Below are positions 34,482-42,874 of a DNA stretch of 64,000 bases, piece by piece. The position numbers and the translations under genes are program-made. Origin of the DNA: Terriglobales bacterium (lineage in GTDB: Bacteria > Acidobacteriota > Terriglobia > Terriglobales > Acidobacteriaceae); assembly GCA_035567895.1 (NCBI GenBank), contig DATMPC010000102.1, forward strand, positions 1 to 64,000, written 5' to 3'. Under the pieces are notes generated by a model, which saw nothing but the letters and a program-made list of their open reading frames with translations, was not told where the DNA came from and searched no databases. Each line of letters opens with the position of its first letter. The stretch's first letter is position 1.

Positions 34482-35387
34482 ATGAATCAGGACATCGAAC
34501 TTCGACATCTGCGCTATTTCGTCGCAGTCGGCGAGGAGTTGCACTTTGGACGCGCCGCGAATCGTCTGCATCTGGCGCAGCCTCCACTCTCGCAGCAGAT
34601 TCGCAAGCTTGAAGAGATCGTCGGCTACGCGCTGTTCACGCGAACCTCTCGCGCAGTAAAGCTCACGAGCGCCGGCGAAATCTTTCTTGAGCGCGCGCGC
34701 CGCACGCTGCGAAAAGTCCAGGAGGATCTGGAAGAGGCGCGGAGCATTGGCCGCGGCGAAGTCGGCTTTCTACGCGTCGGCTTCATCGGATCGAGCATGC
34801 TGACCGCACTGCCTGGAATGCTCGGACGATATCGGCATCAATACCCCAAAGTGAACCTGCAGCTGAGCGAGTTCCATACCTCCGGCATCATTCAGCAACT
34901 GCTCGATGGCGCAATGGATGTTGGCGTCATGCGTGACAGTGGCCCCACTGACGGACTCGTGGTCGAACCGCTTTTTTCCGAATCGTTCGTGTGGGTAGTG
35001 CCCAGTCGCCACCCGTTGGCAAAGCGCAAGACGCTGAACGGCGCGGAGCTGCGCGATGAGCCCTTCGTCATGCCGCCGGTAATCGCAAGCCGCCGCGCTT
35101 ATGACAGGTTAGTTTCACTTTGCGAAGAATCTGGATTTCGCCCGCAAGTTGTACAAGTGGCGCCTCAGTGGCTAACGATCCTTCGCCTCGTAGGAGCAGG
35201 CATTGGCGTGTCTGTGGCGCCTGCCTGCGTGCAGCGAATCGCCACTCCAGATGTGGTCTTCCGAAGCGTGCGAGGAACCAAAACCCGAAGCGATATCGAA
35301 CTTGCCTACCGCAAAGGTGAGGATCGCGCGATTGTTAAGACATTTTGTGATCTGGCTAGAAGCCTGCTCTCTGATAAAGGGAAATAA
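34482..35387 (+). CDS. LysR-family transcriptional regulator
   Basis: DNA-binding regulator of 301 residues. The ATG at 34482 starts MNQDIELRHLRYFVAVGEEL, the classical LysR opening; the longer frame to 34377 would translate the repeat and is rejected. The winged helix-turn-helix (AANRLHLAQPPLSQQIRKLEE) is followed by a linker helix and a periplasmic-binding-like effector domain (GFIGSSMLTALPGMLGRYRH to VGAGIGVSVAPACVQ). Effector and target are unknown; no divergent target gene is adjacent. The closest similarity by eye is to the BenM/CatR-type branch with its short QPPLSQQI motif, which is only a guess. Confidence 0.9.
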   Translation: MNQDIELRHLRYFVAVGEELHFGRAANRLHLAQPPLSQQIRKLEEIVGYALFTRTSRAVKLTSAGEIFLERARRTLRKVQEDLEEARSIGRGEVGFLRVGFIGSSMLTALPGMLGRYRHQYPKVNLQLSEFHTSGIIQQLLDGAMDVGVMRDSGPTDGLVVEPLFSESFVWVVPSRHPLAKRKTLNGAELRDEPFVMPPVIASRRAYDRLVSLCEESGFRPQVVQVAPQWLTILRLVGAGIGVSVAPACVQRIATPDVVFRSVRGTKTRSDIELAYRKGEDRAIVKTFCDLARSLLSDKGK

Positions 35388-35437
35388 TGTTAGCTGTGCC
35401 CGAATTCTTTCCCGGTGCTTCACTTGCGCGTCAGAGT

Positions 35438-35525
35438 GGTCAGTACCGTCCGCGGTAGCGGATGGGTGAGTCGCTAGTAGTGGATGAGAGCCGGAACCCA
35501 TTCGCTACCGCGAACGGTACTGACC
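35438..35525. repeat. 30-base inverted repeat, CAGTACCGTCCGCGGTAGCG family (copy 1)
   Basis: Left arm 35438-35467 starts GGTCAGTACCGTCCGCGGTA; right arm 35496-35525 ends ACGGTACTGACC; 28 of 30 bases pair, with a 28-base loop. One arm alone occurs at 61896-61926. It fills part of the 550-base gap downstream of the LysR gene. Confidence 0.8.
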
Positions 35526-35540
35526 CGGTGTACTGACCCG

Positions 35541-35913
35541 GACGGGTGGCCCAGCCTTTCCCGTTTTGGGTTTTATATCCGACTTCCATCAGCTGGGTGC
35601 CCCGTTCTCGCGTGCTGTTCGCGAGGGCGGGGGTTAGAGGAACCGGGTCATTCCGGTTTTGGCTTCTTCTTTGTTTGGAAAGCTCTCAGTTCGTCGATTG
35701 TCATGACACTCGGCTCTCGATGCGCGGCATTATAGCGGTAGTGATTACTTTGTGGAACGTGTATTAGGTCGTGTTGGACGAAGGCAAGAGTCAAAGCCGG
35801 AGTTGCCCGCATTCTCTTACCCAGCCCTCGCAAACAGCGCGCGAGAACGGGGCACCCTTTACATGGGAGCGCACGACAAACAGCCAAAACGGGAACAGGG
35901 CGGGCCACCCGTC
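35541..35913. repeat. large nested inverted-repeat structure
   Basis: Outer arms GACGGGTGGCCCAGCC (35541) and GGCGGGCCACCCGTC (35899-35913) and inner arms GGGTGCCCCGTTCTCGCG (35595) and CGCGAGAACGGGGCACCC (35840-35857) give a hairpin of about 370 bases. The 180-base centre has open frames with no recognisable protein. The right end abuts the IS1595-type transposase remnant. Confidence 0.7.
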
Positions 35914-35938
35914 AATGATGAAAACAGGAGTGCATGGG

Positions 35939-36211
35939 ACTCGGCACAAGACGATCCGCCACAAACAGCGGGTTTACGTCGAAGGCGACGTTCACACCAA
36001 CACCGTTGAATCCGCATTCTCTCTGCTCAAGAGAGGCATCATTGGCACGTGGCATCGGATTAGCGCAAAGCATCTTGAAGCCTATCTGAACGAAATGTGC
36101 TTCCGGTTTAACAATCGCAAGAACCCTTTTCTCTTCCGGGATACGCTTCTAAAAATGATCGAATCGGAGAACATGGAATACAAGGAACTGACCGCTAACA
36201 CGGCTGCCTAA
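35939..36211 (+). pseudogene. IS1595-family transposase, C-terminal remnant
   Basis: The last 90 residues match the catalytic C-terminus of IS1595/ISXO2-type DDE transposases: RVYVEGDVHTNTVESAFSLL (with the final Glu), KRGIIGTWHRISAKHLEAYL, then NEMCFRFNNRKNP. The rest (first two Asp, helix-turn-helix, zinc-ribbon) is missing and replaced by the nested repeats. It is therefore not functional on its own. The stop codon overlaps that of the convergent gene at 36208 by four bases. Confidence 0.85.
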
Positions 36212-37149
36212 TGCCGCCTTTTGGATTCTCTCTTCAATAGCTTTAATGAGGTGTTCACATTGGGCAGCTTCTGATCTGCGCCGCCTTCGTCCGTCCACTC
36301 TCGCACAAGCACGGGAATCGAGGCGGTGCCGTTCTTATCAATCTTGAATCGCTTCGTTACGCCAAGACGCACCGCCCACGTACCAGGGAACTTTTTTGAT
36401 TCCCTGAAGTCAAGCGTTTCATCTACAGTTCCATTCTGAGCGGAGATCATTAGCCAGTAGTGATCTATGCCGTTGTCGCCTAATTGTGGTGTGATCGTTA
36501 TCGGGATCATCGCCATATCGTGAGGCGCAATAGTACCAATCGTGTAACGGTTGAAGAATTCACTACCCCAATTAGGGTCATTGGTGCGCGAGAACCCTAT
36601 TGTTACTCCGGTAAGCACTTCATTGCCGCGATTCCAAACGACAAGACCAATTGGGCCTTTCCCAGCAGCTTCCACTTGCGGTCTAACGAAAGCGAACGAC
36701 TCGCCCCCTGTTATATTTTCCAGGTTCTTTTTTGTAAGCGTTGAAACGGACTCGGTCTTATCTAGAACGGTCTTAGTTTGCTCCATCGTGGCCGCAAACT
36801 GACTTCGGCTATTATCAATTGACGCCTGAAGCCCTGATGCGATTGTTCTGAAATTTTCCTCTTCTCGTTTTCTCACTTCTGCTTGTTCGCTGGCAGCGAC
36901 CTCTCTGTCATGTCGGATCGCACGAATTTCAATCACGCAGAGCGCACAGGCAACCACAATCCATATAACCTCTTCGGTGCGGGTAAAATGCTCTGCTCTG
37001 ATGGCCATGATTACCGCCGCAAGGCCAAGTATGGTCACCGCTAATCCTGGTTCCGGCTGTTTGCAAAGCCAGTAGGCGAATAGAATCACGAATGGGGCTT
37101 GCCAGACAGCTCCTGCCAGCGTGTATCGTGGTTTCTTGCCTTCTTCCAT
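36208..37149 (-). CDS. hypothetical membrane protein with coiled coil and beta domain
   Basis: A 313-residue protein I do not recognise. It has two or three N-terminal hydrophobic segments (APFVILFAYWLC, PGLAVTILGLAAVIMAI, EVIWIVVACALCVIEI), a charged helical stretch (about 75-145, QAEVRKREEENFRTIASGL) likely to be a coiled coil, and a C-terminal beta-rich domain. Its lower GC and separate codon use, judged by eye, and its position between a transposase remnant and an inverted-repeat element suggest recent transfer. GAGAGG precedes the ATG. No catalytic motif is visible, so a signalling, sensor or defence role is only a possibility. Confidence 0.55.
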   Translation of the reverse strand: MEEGKKPRYTLAGAVWQAPFVILFAYWLCKQPEPGLAVTILGLAAVIMAIRAEHFTRTEEVIWIVVACALCVIEIRAIRHDREVAASEQAEVRKREEENFRTIASGLQASIDNSRSQFAATMEQTKTVLDKTESVSTLTKKNLENITGGESFAFVRPQVEAAGKGPIGLVVWNRGNEVLTGVTIGFSRTNDPNWGSEFFNRYTIGTIAPHDMAMIPITITPQLGDNGIDHYWLMISAQNGTVDETLDFRESKKFPGTWAVRLGVTKRFKIDKNGTASIPVLVREWTDEGGADQKLPNVNTSLKLLKRESKRRH

Positions 37150-37230
37150 ATATCAACCTCTCCGCTAAGTGTGTCGCTCGACCACCACCTTGCGTCAAGG
37201 TTATTATCCTGGCGAAAGTTGTGGTGGATT

Positions 37231-37455
37231 CGTGTCAGGGCATCGACTTTGGTCGTGCCGGAATGATGCGAAAAGATTTCCTTCCGCTCTGCCGAAGGCC
37301 AGCGCAGCGAAGCGGAGCTCCTCAGAAAGAGAAGGTTTTTCTTTTGTCGCTTCGACCCTTCGGCTTCGCTCAGGGTCTACGCTCCGGCCTGCGGCAGCAT
37401 GGAATGGGAGGTGCCACTTTCATTCCGGCACAACTAAAGTCGATGCCCTGACACG
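37231..37455. repeat. 35-base inverted repeat, GTGTCAGGGCATCGACTTT family
   Basis: Left arm 37231-37265 (CGTGTCAGGGCATCGACTTT...) and right arm 37421-37455 pair at 33 of 35 bases. The 155-base interior has further short stems but no gene. It lies in the 418-base gap between two unrelated hypothetical genes, and looks like a miniature inverted-repeat element. Confidence 0.8.
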
Positions 37456-37567
37456 AGGCGGAAATCAAAACGAAATTGCCCGCAGATTGGGAAAAAGCTC
37501 TTAATCGGTAGTGGGCTAATTGCGTGTTGATAAATAAAACTCGGGGCTTTCGCATTTCACTCCAAAC

Positions 37568-38113
37568 CTATTTCTTCTTGTCCTGCGACTTGTTGTGCGC
37601 TTCTACCAAGCGCTGGCCAAATCCTTTGTGTCCTGTACGCGGCGTCAGGTTCTCTCGCGCGCGAGCAAATTGGTTCGCGAGACTATTAGGGGCTCCGTAG
37701 CTAATCGTCCCCACCCATCTATAGCCGTCACCCACCTTTTCAGCGACATTTTCAGGCGACTTCGCAAGACGCTTGAGAACTGTGTGAATCGCGGAGAGCG
37801 CATTGGAATACTCGCCAAGAGGGAAGTTTGCGGTAGCGAGCAAATTGCGAACCTCAACCGGAGTCCAAGTTTTCCTCGGATCACTGCGGAGAATGCCGCG
37901 AATCGCATCAGTCAAACCGGAAGGACCGAGAATAGCTTGGGCTTCGGCCACTTCTTCCAAGGCTTCACCCGGGTCGTTCAGCATACCCGCCAGCGACGTG
38001 ATGACACCCTGTACTTGAGAAATCCTGGCGTTTATTTTGTCCCGTTCTTGTGCCAGATCGAACAACTCGCGCTTCGCTTCTTTGAGCGCCGTTTTATAGG
38101 AGTCCGCTGTCAT
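37568..38113 (-). CDS. hypothetical coiled-coil plus winged-helix-like protein
   Basis: The start at 38113 (MTADSYKTALKEAKREL) is preferred over the open frame to 38329, which would read across the small gene on the other strand. The 181 residues begin with a coiled coil (KEAKRELFDLAQERDKINAR, heptads to about residue 45), then a domain with a winged-helix-like pattern (GLTDAIRGILRSDPRKTWTP, VEVRNLLATANFPLG, ALSAIHTVLKRLAKSP). A basic Gly/Thr/Arg/Lys tail ends the protein. I do not know a named family. It is divergent from the small frameshifted gene at 38153 with 39 bases between the starts, so they probably share a regulatory region. Confidence 0.6.
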   Translation of the reverse strand: MTADSYKTALKEAKRELFDLAQERDKINARISQVQGVITSLAGMLNDPGEALEEVAEAQAILGPSGLTDAIRGILRSDPRKTWTPVEVRNLLATANFPLGEYSNALSAIHTVLKRLAKSPENVAEKVGDGYRWVGTISYGAPNSLANQFARARENLTPRTGHKGFGQRLVEAHNKSQDKKK

Positions 38114-38152
38114 GCCTGATACCTCAGCAAGCGTTACACTAATATTTTGCAC

Positions 38153-38360
38153 ATGTGTAAGTATAAAGTCAAGACGAAAGTGCAAACCAAATCGAAGAAT
38201 GTGCGGCAGTTGGAATGGGGCTATCTCTGATGCGAAGCAGAAGATCGCCGAGATAGAGTCAGCAATTGAGGTTTTTGAGGATTGCAAACGACGGGGCGAG
38301 CCTTGGCCGGGAAGCCCCCAAGCAGTCACACTGCAGGAATCGTCGTCAACACAGAATTAG
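38153..38360 (+). pseudogene. small conserved hypothetical, frameshifted at a G-run
   Basis: Removing one G from GGGG at 38217-38220 gives one continuous frame: MCKYKVKTKVQTKSKNVRQL, EWAISDAKQKIAEIESAIEV, FEDCKRRGEPWPGSPQ, about 68 residues in all. The EWAISDAKQKIAEIESAI helix and GEPWPG motif are typical of small acidobacterial proteins. As written, the first frame stops at 38231 and the second only opens at the internal ATG 38199. It could be a sequencing error or a true lesion. Function is unknown. Confidence 0.6.
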
Positions 38361-38371
38361 CCCAGTACCTC

Positions 38372-39256
38372 TTAATCCGACCACTGCCGAAAACGCACGA
38401 GAATACTCTCAACCATAGTGGCTTCCAAAGTAGTTCCATCGCGTTTGAAAGTGAGCACATCCACGTGCAGATCGCCTTGTGTGCTGGACTCGCGCTTTGC
38501 GGGCTCGCCGAAGAGGCGTACGAGTTCCGCCTCCGTCATTCCTTTTCGGAGCCCATAAGGAGAGGCATTATCGTCCGACGAAACAATAGGCGGAGGGGGA
38601 GGGGGAGCCGGACGTTCCGCCGCATTGAAGTCGAGCCAGTTCTTCAGCGCCGACTTCACGTAGTCAGGATTGAGAGCACGCGCGGGCACTCCGCCGTTAA
38701 ACACGAGGTCAATGCGCGCCACAGCATTTGCTGTCCGTTGGCGGTCGTCGCTCCCATTCGACAGTTGCGCAAGCGCAGCTTTGAGCCGCGCGTCCTCCCT
38801 CTGACGCTGCTTGCGAAGAGCATCCAGCTCTTGCTGCATCTGTGCTTGCCGCTCCGGATCCGTCTCGCGTTCGGCATCACGCTCAAGGCTTCGCTCGCGG
38901 GAACTCTTCTCGACGGCAACAGATGCAGCGGGCGATCCATCGTCCGCCCCTGCTGCAACAGTGCTTCCGAGCTGCAATTCAATGCTCCTGTCGTTGACCT
39001 TCAGACTGGTCAGCGGAACTGACTGATTGCGCCGGAACGCGACGCCGAGCTGTTTGATTCGTCTGCCATAGTCGGCGTAATTGGTGGGCGAGGCCGAGTC
39101 CGGATAAATCTCGATTGCGCTTTTGCCTGCAGGTAGATCCTGCTTCACAACCACCGTTCGGCCTTCAAAGTACTCGCGCAAGTCGGCTTCGGACTGAGCG
39201 CACACATTGGCGGAAACGCAAGAAAGTAACGTACCTACAAGTAAGAATTGCCGCAT
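38372..39256 (-). CDS. secreted hypothetical with coiled coil and BamE/SmpA-like end
   Basis: The 294-residue protein has a signal peptide (ends near VCAQS, residue 21), a beta-rich first part (VVVKQDLPAGKSAIEIYPD), a charged coiled coil (about 118-165, RQAQMQQELDALRKQRQRED) and, after a proline-rich link, SPYGLRKGMTEAELVRLFGE near the C-terminus. That last block resembles the BamE/SmpA outer-membrane lipoprotein fold, in which GMTxxEVxxxLGxP is typical. Function is unknown; an envelope role is plausible. Its 5' flank was joined to the duplicated VOC segment 49 bases upstream of the start. Confidence 0.65.
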   Translation of the reverse strand: MRQFLLVGTLLSCVSANVCAQSEADLREYFEGRTVVVKQDLPAGKSAIEIYPDSASPTNYADYGRRIKQLGVAFRRNQSVPLTSLKVNDRSIELQLGSTVAAGADDGSPAASVAVEKSSRERSLERDAERETDPERQAQMQQELDALRKQRQREDARLKAALAQLSNGSDDRQRTANAVARIDLVFNGGVPARALNPDYVKSALKNWLDFNAAERPAPPPPPPIVSSDDNASPYGLRKGMTEAELVRLFGEPAKRESSTQGDLHVDVLTFKRDGTTLEATMVESILVRFRQWSD

Positions 39257-39304
39257 ACGTTTTCTGAAACGAGAGGCGCAGAGTGATTCTATCGCGACTG
39301 TGAA

Positions 39305-39507
39305 GAGTGGGCGTCTCGATCTGCTTCACCTGCAGGGATGCCCTCGCGATCTATCGCGAGCTCAGGTCAAAGGGCGTCGAAGCGCAACGGCCATTCGTCG
39401 GCAACGCCATGTGGGTTACATCCGTATCAGACCCGGATGGCTACAAGTTGGTCTTTGAAAGCCTAACCGACGCACCAGAAGAATCGGAATACTCGGAAGC
39501 CTTGTGA
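39305..39507 (+). pseudogene. truncated copy of the VOC gene
   Basis: The copy starts mid-gene (GVSICFTCRDALAIYRELRS) and keeps the reading frame to the stop codon, with a few substitutions (for example FFESPTNAP is VFESLTDAP here). It lacks the first 60 percent of the VOC module and has no start signal of its own. The remaining open frame is probably not expressed. Parent gene at 19140-19607. Confidence 0.85.
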
Positions 39508-39532
39508 AGGGTGAGCGGTGAAGAAAGCAACT

Positions 39533-39741
39533 GCAAAGACTCACGCAGATCAACGCAGATTCTAGGGATTCACATAGATAGGCAAGGGGATCTGTGAACC
39601 TCTGTGTCCCGTCGGTGAATCCTGTGGTTCACGAGTGCAGGTCGGTAGAGGGTCTCCAAGGTACAGTTCCCGTCACAATCCCAAGAAAATCCGCGTCAAT
39701 CTGCTAAATCTGCGTTGATCTGCGTGAGTTTTTGGTTTTGG
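39533..39741. repeat. CACGCAGATCAACGCAGAT element (copy 3, within the duplication)
   Basis: ACTCACGCAGATCAACGCAG and the inverse CTGCGTTGATCTGCGTGAG are better preserved here than in the copy at 19641-19850. TTTTTGGTTTTGG follows the right arm. It could be what mobilised the larger segment. Confidence 0.65.
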
Positions 39742-39877
39742 CCTCAGATTACAAACCGCCCAACAGTACGTCCATAAAAAGTCGCTAACCCTGGGCTGCG
39801 GGGAGAGTCTCTCCTTTGCTGGATAGGAACCCGTATCTCAAGCGAACACGCCACGGCTTCGTAAGCGCCGGCGGCCT

Positions 39878-42484
39878 TCATTTGCGCCCCAAAAACCTTA
39901 TTCTCGCTGTAAAGGCCCGCCCGCGAAAACCGCCATACGTCGCGTAGTCGGGAGAATCGACGTTATTCCTCACAAACGCTGGGTTCTGGCGATCCGTTAC
40001 ATTCTCGGCGACTCCGCGTAGTGCCAAAGCGTATCCACGAAAACTGAAGCGCCATTCGAGTCCCGGATTCGCCGAAAAGTAGGCCGGAATGCGGTGGGAG
40101 TAGGGCAGACCGACGATCTGCTGACTCTGGTTTACTGCTGTCCAGGGAAATCCCGTGTGATAGTCGAGCGAGTAAACGAGGTCGACTCGCTTAAATGGCG
40201 TGGGAAACCATCCCCAGCTGATGACACGGTTCGGTACGTCCCAGGGCAGGGGCCCACCCATCTGAGTGCTGAAGATTGGATTGTTGAGCGAATAATTCAC
40301 CACCGCATTGGAATGCGCATACGAATGCGTATATGCGGTGTAAAAGTTGTAGTCGCCGTGGAAGTGCTTGCGGCCGCTGATCTGTACCGAACGATAGCGA
40401 TCCCGGCGATCATTGGTCAGAACGTAGTTGCCCGACAGGTCCGACGCAGTGTTGAGGTTGTGAAACACGAAGCCATCAGTACCGCGCTTCTGCAGATACT
40501 CGAAGGCGCCGTAGATGCCGGCCGGAAACTTTTGTTCGATGGCCGCGCTCCAATTTAAGAATCGCGGCTCGCGCAGCGAGCTTTGATCTACCGCGAAGCT
40601 CGTCACCAATGGAGGCCCGATCAGGGTGGTTCCGAGTGCGTCGTAATAGTAGTCCAATCGCGGTCCGGTCATGGCCCGAGCCAGATAATCCAGGTGCGTG
40701 CGTTCGTGGTAAATCCCCACACCCGCGGAGACCTTGGTATTGTGTCCCCTCCCGAGCACATAAGTGCCTGCGATACGAGGTGAAAACAACGGACGACGCA
40801 GGATCTCGTCCCAATCGAAACGAACTCCGGGTTGCACCAGCACTCGCTCAAGAGGCGACCAGCGGTCCTCGATATAGGATCCGATCTCCAGATTGTTGCG
40901 ATCCAGCGAGGTGACGGGCGGCAGCACACTGCGGCGATACAGGGTGCCATCAGCCCGGAGCAGCAGAAACGGTTGATCCTGATATTGCTGGGTGAAGTTA
41001 ATCTGAGCGATTTGGGCGCCGAATTTTACTTCATGACGCCCAGCTACCGTGAACGGATTCAGAAACAGGTTCGCGATTCCCTGTGCACGGCGCGAGGTGC
41101 CGTGAAATTTTTCGAAGTAGTTCCCCAGGTTGCCGTTCGGAGTGATCACAAACGCATTCGGCCCCTGCGGATGGTACTCATCGCGGAAGAAGTTCCACCC
41201 AAATCCAGTTTCAAGCAGCGCTCCCCGGGAGAAATAGTGCAGTTCCTTTACGGTGCCGAGGTAGGAGTTGAAGTCGCGCCTCACGGTCGCTGAGGTAGGC
41301 GTTGTGAGCGAGAGCCCCTGGCGATCCTCGTCTTGCACGTTGTTCAGAAAACTAAAATTGACAATGTCGGTCGGGCGAAGATTGACTTGTACCTTAGCGA
41401 GGTTGCTGCCGCGTAGGAACGGATCGTGGTCGGAACCTTCGGGCAGATCCTTGAACACGTAGTTGGCGTACTCAGCGTCGGCGGAGTCGAAGAACCAGAT
41501 CTTGCCTTTCTTGATCGGTCCAGACACGGTCGCACGCGGGACCCACTTGTCGAAGCTGAAGCCCTTGCCGTTCTTGTTCTGCCATGTAGGAATGAAATTG
41601 GTGGCGTCGAAGCGCAAGTGATCGTCACCCATTCCGGTGTTGAAGTTAATGATTCCGCCCGACTCCTTCCCGAACTGGGTCGATACCCGCGTGCTCTCCA
41701 CGCTAACTTCACGGACGGCATCGGCACTGAATCGCATGGAAAGGCTGCCACTTACGGGCGCGGTAATGTCGAAGCCATCGAGCACGTCGGTGGTTTCGTA
41801 AGTGTCGGCTCCGGCAACGTGAACTTGCCCAGTCGAGTCTTGCACTACTTGCGGCAGAAACGGCAAGAGATTGCGAATGTCGCGCGACGTCGGATAGGGA
41901 ATGTTGATGATCTCCGGAGTGCCAAGAGTCTTGGTGTCGGCGGTCTTGGCTGGATCGATCTCCTGGACTGAAGCGGTTACATTGACCGTTTCCTTCAGCT
42001 CCTGTACATGGGGAATATCGATTTCGAGCGTTTGTGCTCCAGTGATTCTCAAGTCCTGCTTGGTGATTGGATAAAAGTTCTTTTTTTCTACCCTTAAGGT
42101 AAATACGTCATCCGAATTGAGATTGAGAAACCTTCCCCGGCCAGCGGCGTCGGTTTGGGCACGCAGTATTTCGGCGCTCTGTGTGTCGGTCATAGACACC
42201 AAAGCATCCGGAACAACCACATTGTTTTCGTCCGTAACAACAATTGTCAGCGAGGTTCCCGGATGCTTCGTCGGAGCCACTGGGATCGAAGGATGCGGGG
42301 TTTGCGCCGGCAGCGATGGCGCAAGCAGTGCAAGGCACAAAAACGGTCGCAATGCGATCCGCATTCGCAATTGTGGGTTGCTGTTTGTGAGCTGCACCTT
42401 GTACATATTCGCAGAACCACAATCAGGATGCCGTGACATTTCCGAATACGCCGACTTTTCCGCGTCACCGAGGTAACCTGCCAT
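39878..42484 (-). CDS. TonB-dependent receptor with carboxypeptidase-regulatory-like domain
   Basis: Outer-membrane receptor of 868 residues, shorter than the one at 13366-17040. An AGAGGA ribosome-binding site precedes the ATG at 42484, which would put 40 residues before the hydrophobic signal sequence (MRIALRPFLCLALLAPSLPA); an internal ATG at 42364 gives a normal signal peptide but has no visible ribosome-binding site. A CarboxypepD_reg-like domain (SLTIVVTDENNVVVPDALVS) is followed by a plug region with TDVLDGFDITAP and GKESGGIINFNTG, then the barrel, ending in RAFTARIRFLGRK, which lacks the usual terminal aromatic residue. Substrate unknown. The 3' flank borders the duplicated segment. 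Confidence 0.88.
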   Translation of the reverse strand: MAGYLGDAEKSAYSEMSRHPDCGSANMYKVQLTNSNPQLRMRIALRPFLCLALLAPSLPAQTPHPSIPVAPTKHPGTSLTIVVTDENNVVVPDALVSMTDTQSAEILRAQTDAAGRGRFLNLNSDDVFTLRVEKKNFYPITKQDLRITGAQTLEIDIPHVQELKETVNVTASVQEIDPAKTADTKTLGTPEIINIPYPTSRDIRNLLPFLPQVVQDSTGQVHVAGADTYETTDVLDGFDITAPVSGSLSMRFSADAVREVSVESTRVSTQFGKESGGIINFNTGMGDDHLRFDATNFIPTWQNKNGKGFSFDKWVPRATVSGPIKKGKIWFFDSADAEYANYVFKDLPEGSDHDPFLRGSNLAKVQVNLRPTDIVNFSFLNNVQDEDRQGLSLTTPTSATVRRDFNSYLGTVKELHYFSRGALLETGFGWNFFRDEYHPQGPNAFVITPNGNLGNYFEKFHGTSRRAQGIANLFLNPFTVAGRHEVKFGAQIAQINFTQQYQDQPFLLLRADGTLYRRSVLPPVTSLDRNNLEIGSYIEDRWSPLERVLVQPGVRFDWDEILRRPLFSPRIAGTYVLGRGHNTKVSAGVGIYHERTHLDYLARAMTGPRLDYYYDALGTTLIGPPLVTSFAVDQSSLREPRFLNWSAAIEQKFPAGIYGAFEYLQKRGTDGFVFHNLNTASDLSGNYVLTNDRRDRYRSVQISGRKHFHGDYNFYTAYTHSYAHSNAVVNYSLNNPIFSTQMGGPLPWDVPNRVISWGWFPTPFKRVDLVYSLDYHTGFPWTAVNQSQQIVGLPYSHRIPAYFSANPGLEWRFSFRGYALALRGVAENVTDRQNPAFVRNNVDSPDYATYGGFRGRAFTARIRFLGRK

Positions 42485-42700
42485 TTCGTCCTCTGCTTCA
42501 GAGCGTGCGCGGGTCTAGCCGCCATCTTCACGCTTGCAACTTGTTGGGTTCTGTAGCAGAATTTTGGCCGCTTCGAGCTGCTTGATTCTGTTCACTTTCT
42601 CACGGCAGCCCGGGCCTTGGCACCGCGCGTTTGGTTTTAAGATAAGAGGCTCGGTGCAATTCGCACGAGCTCACAGGCCCCGAACGTCGGCCCTGATTTA

Positions 42701-42717
42701 GCTCGCCACTGGCGAGC
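42701..42717. repeat. short perfect hairpin in the gap before frdA
   Basis: GCTCGCCA and TGGCGAGC nearly abut (one base between). The 390-base gap (42485-42874) otherwise shows no gene; it must hold the promoters for the divergent TonB receptor and the frd operon, but I cannot pick a convincing -35/-10 pair. Confidence 0.4.
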
Positions 42718-42874
42718 ATGTTCGCAGTTTGGAGAAGCCAGGCGAATCTTGATTCGCTAAGTTGGCTTCGTCCTTTCGGGCACCCTTTAGGCCCGGTCTC
42801 AGGCCCTGATTACAGAATTACATCAGCCTCCGGTACGCCGGATAGCTGGGATTGGCGCGGTTCGTTGAGGCCCC

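Larger units (their letters stand above)
39305..39833. repeat. segmental duplication, second copy
   Basis: About 529 bases match 19405-19941, from GAGTGGGCGTCTCGATCTG to GCTGGATAGGAACCCG. Substitutions and small indels are spread evenly, so the duplication is not very recent. The stretch downstream of the VOC tail has no gene. Confidence 0.85.

Noticed and set aside
35648-35908. 86-residue minus-strand frame inside the nested inverted repeats
   Set aside because: Most of the frame is the complement of the repeat arm; only the last 18 residues look protein-like, which is too little.
40476-41751. Several 110-180 residue frames within the second TonB receptor gene
   Set aside because: All lie in other frames of a gene with clear domains and a signal peptide; no independent signals.
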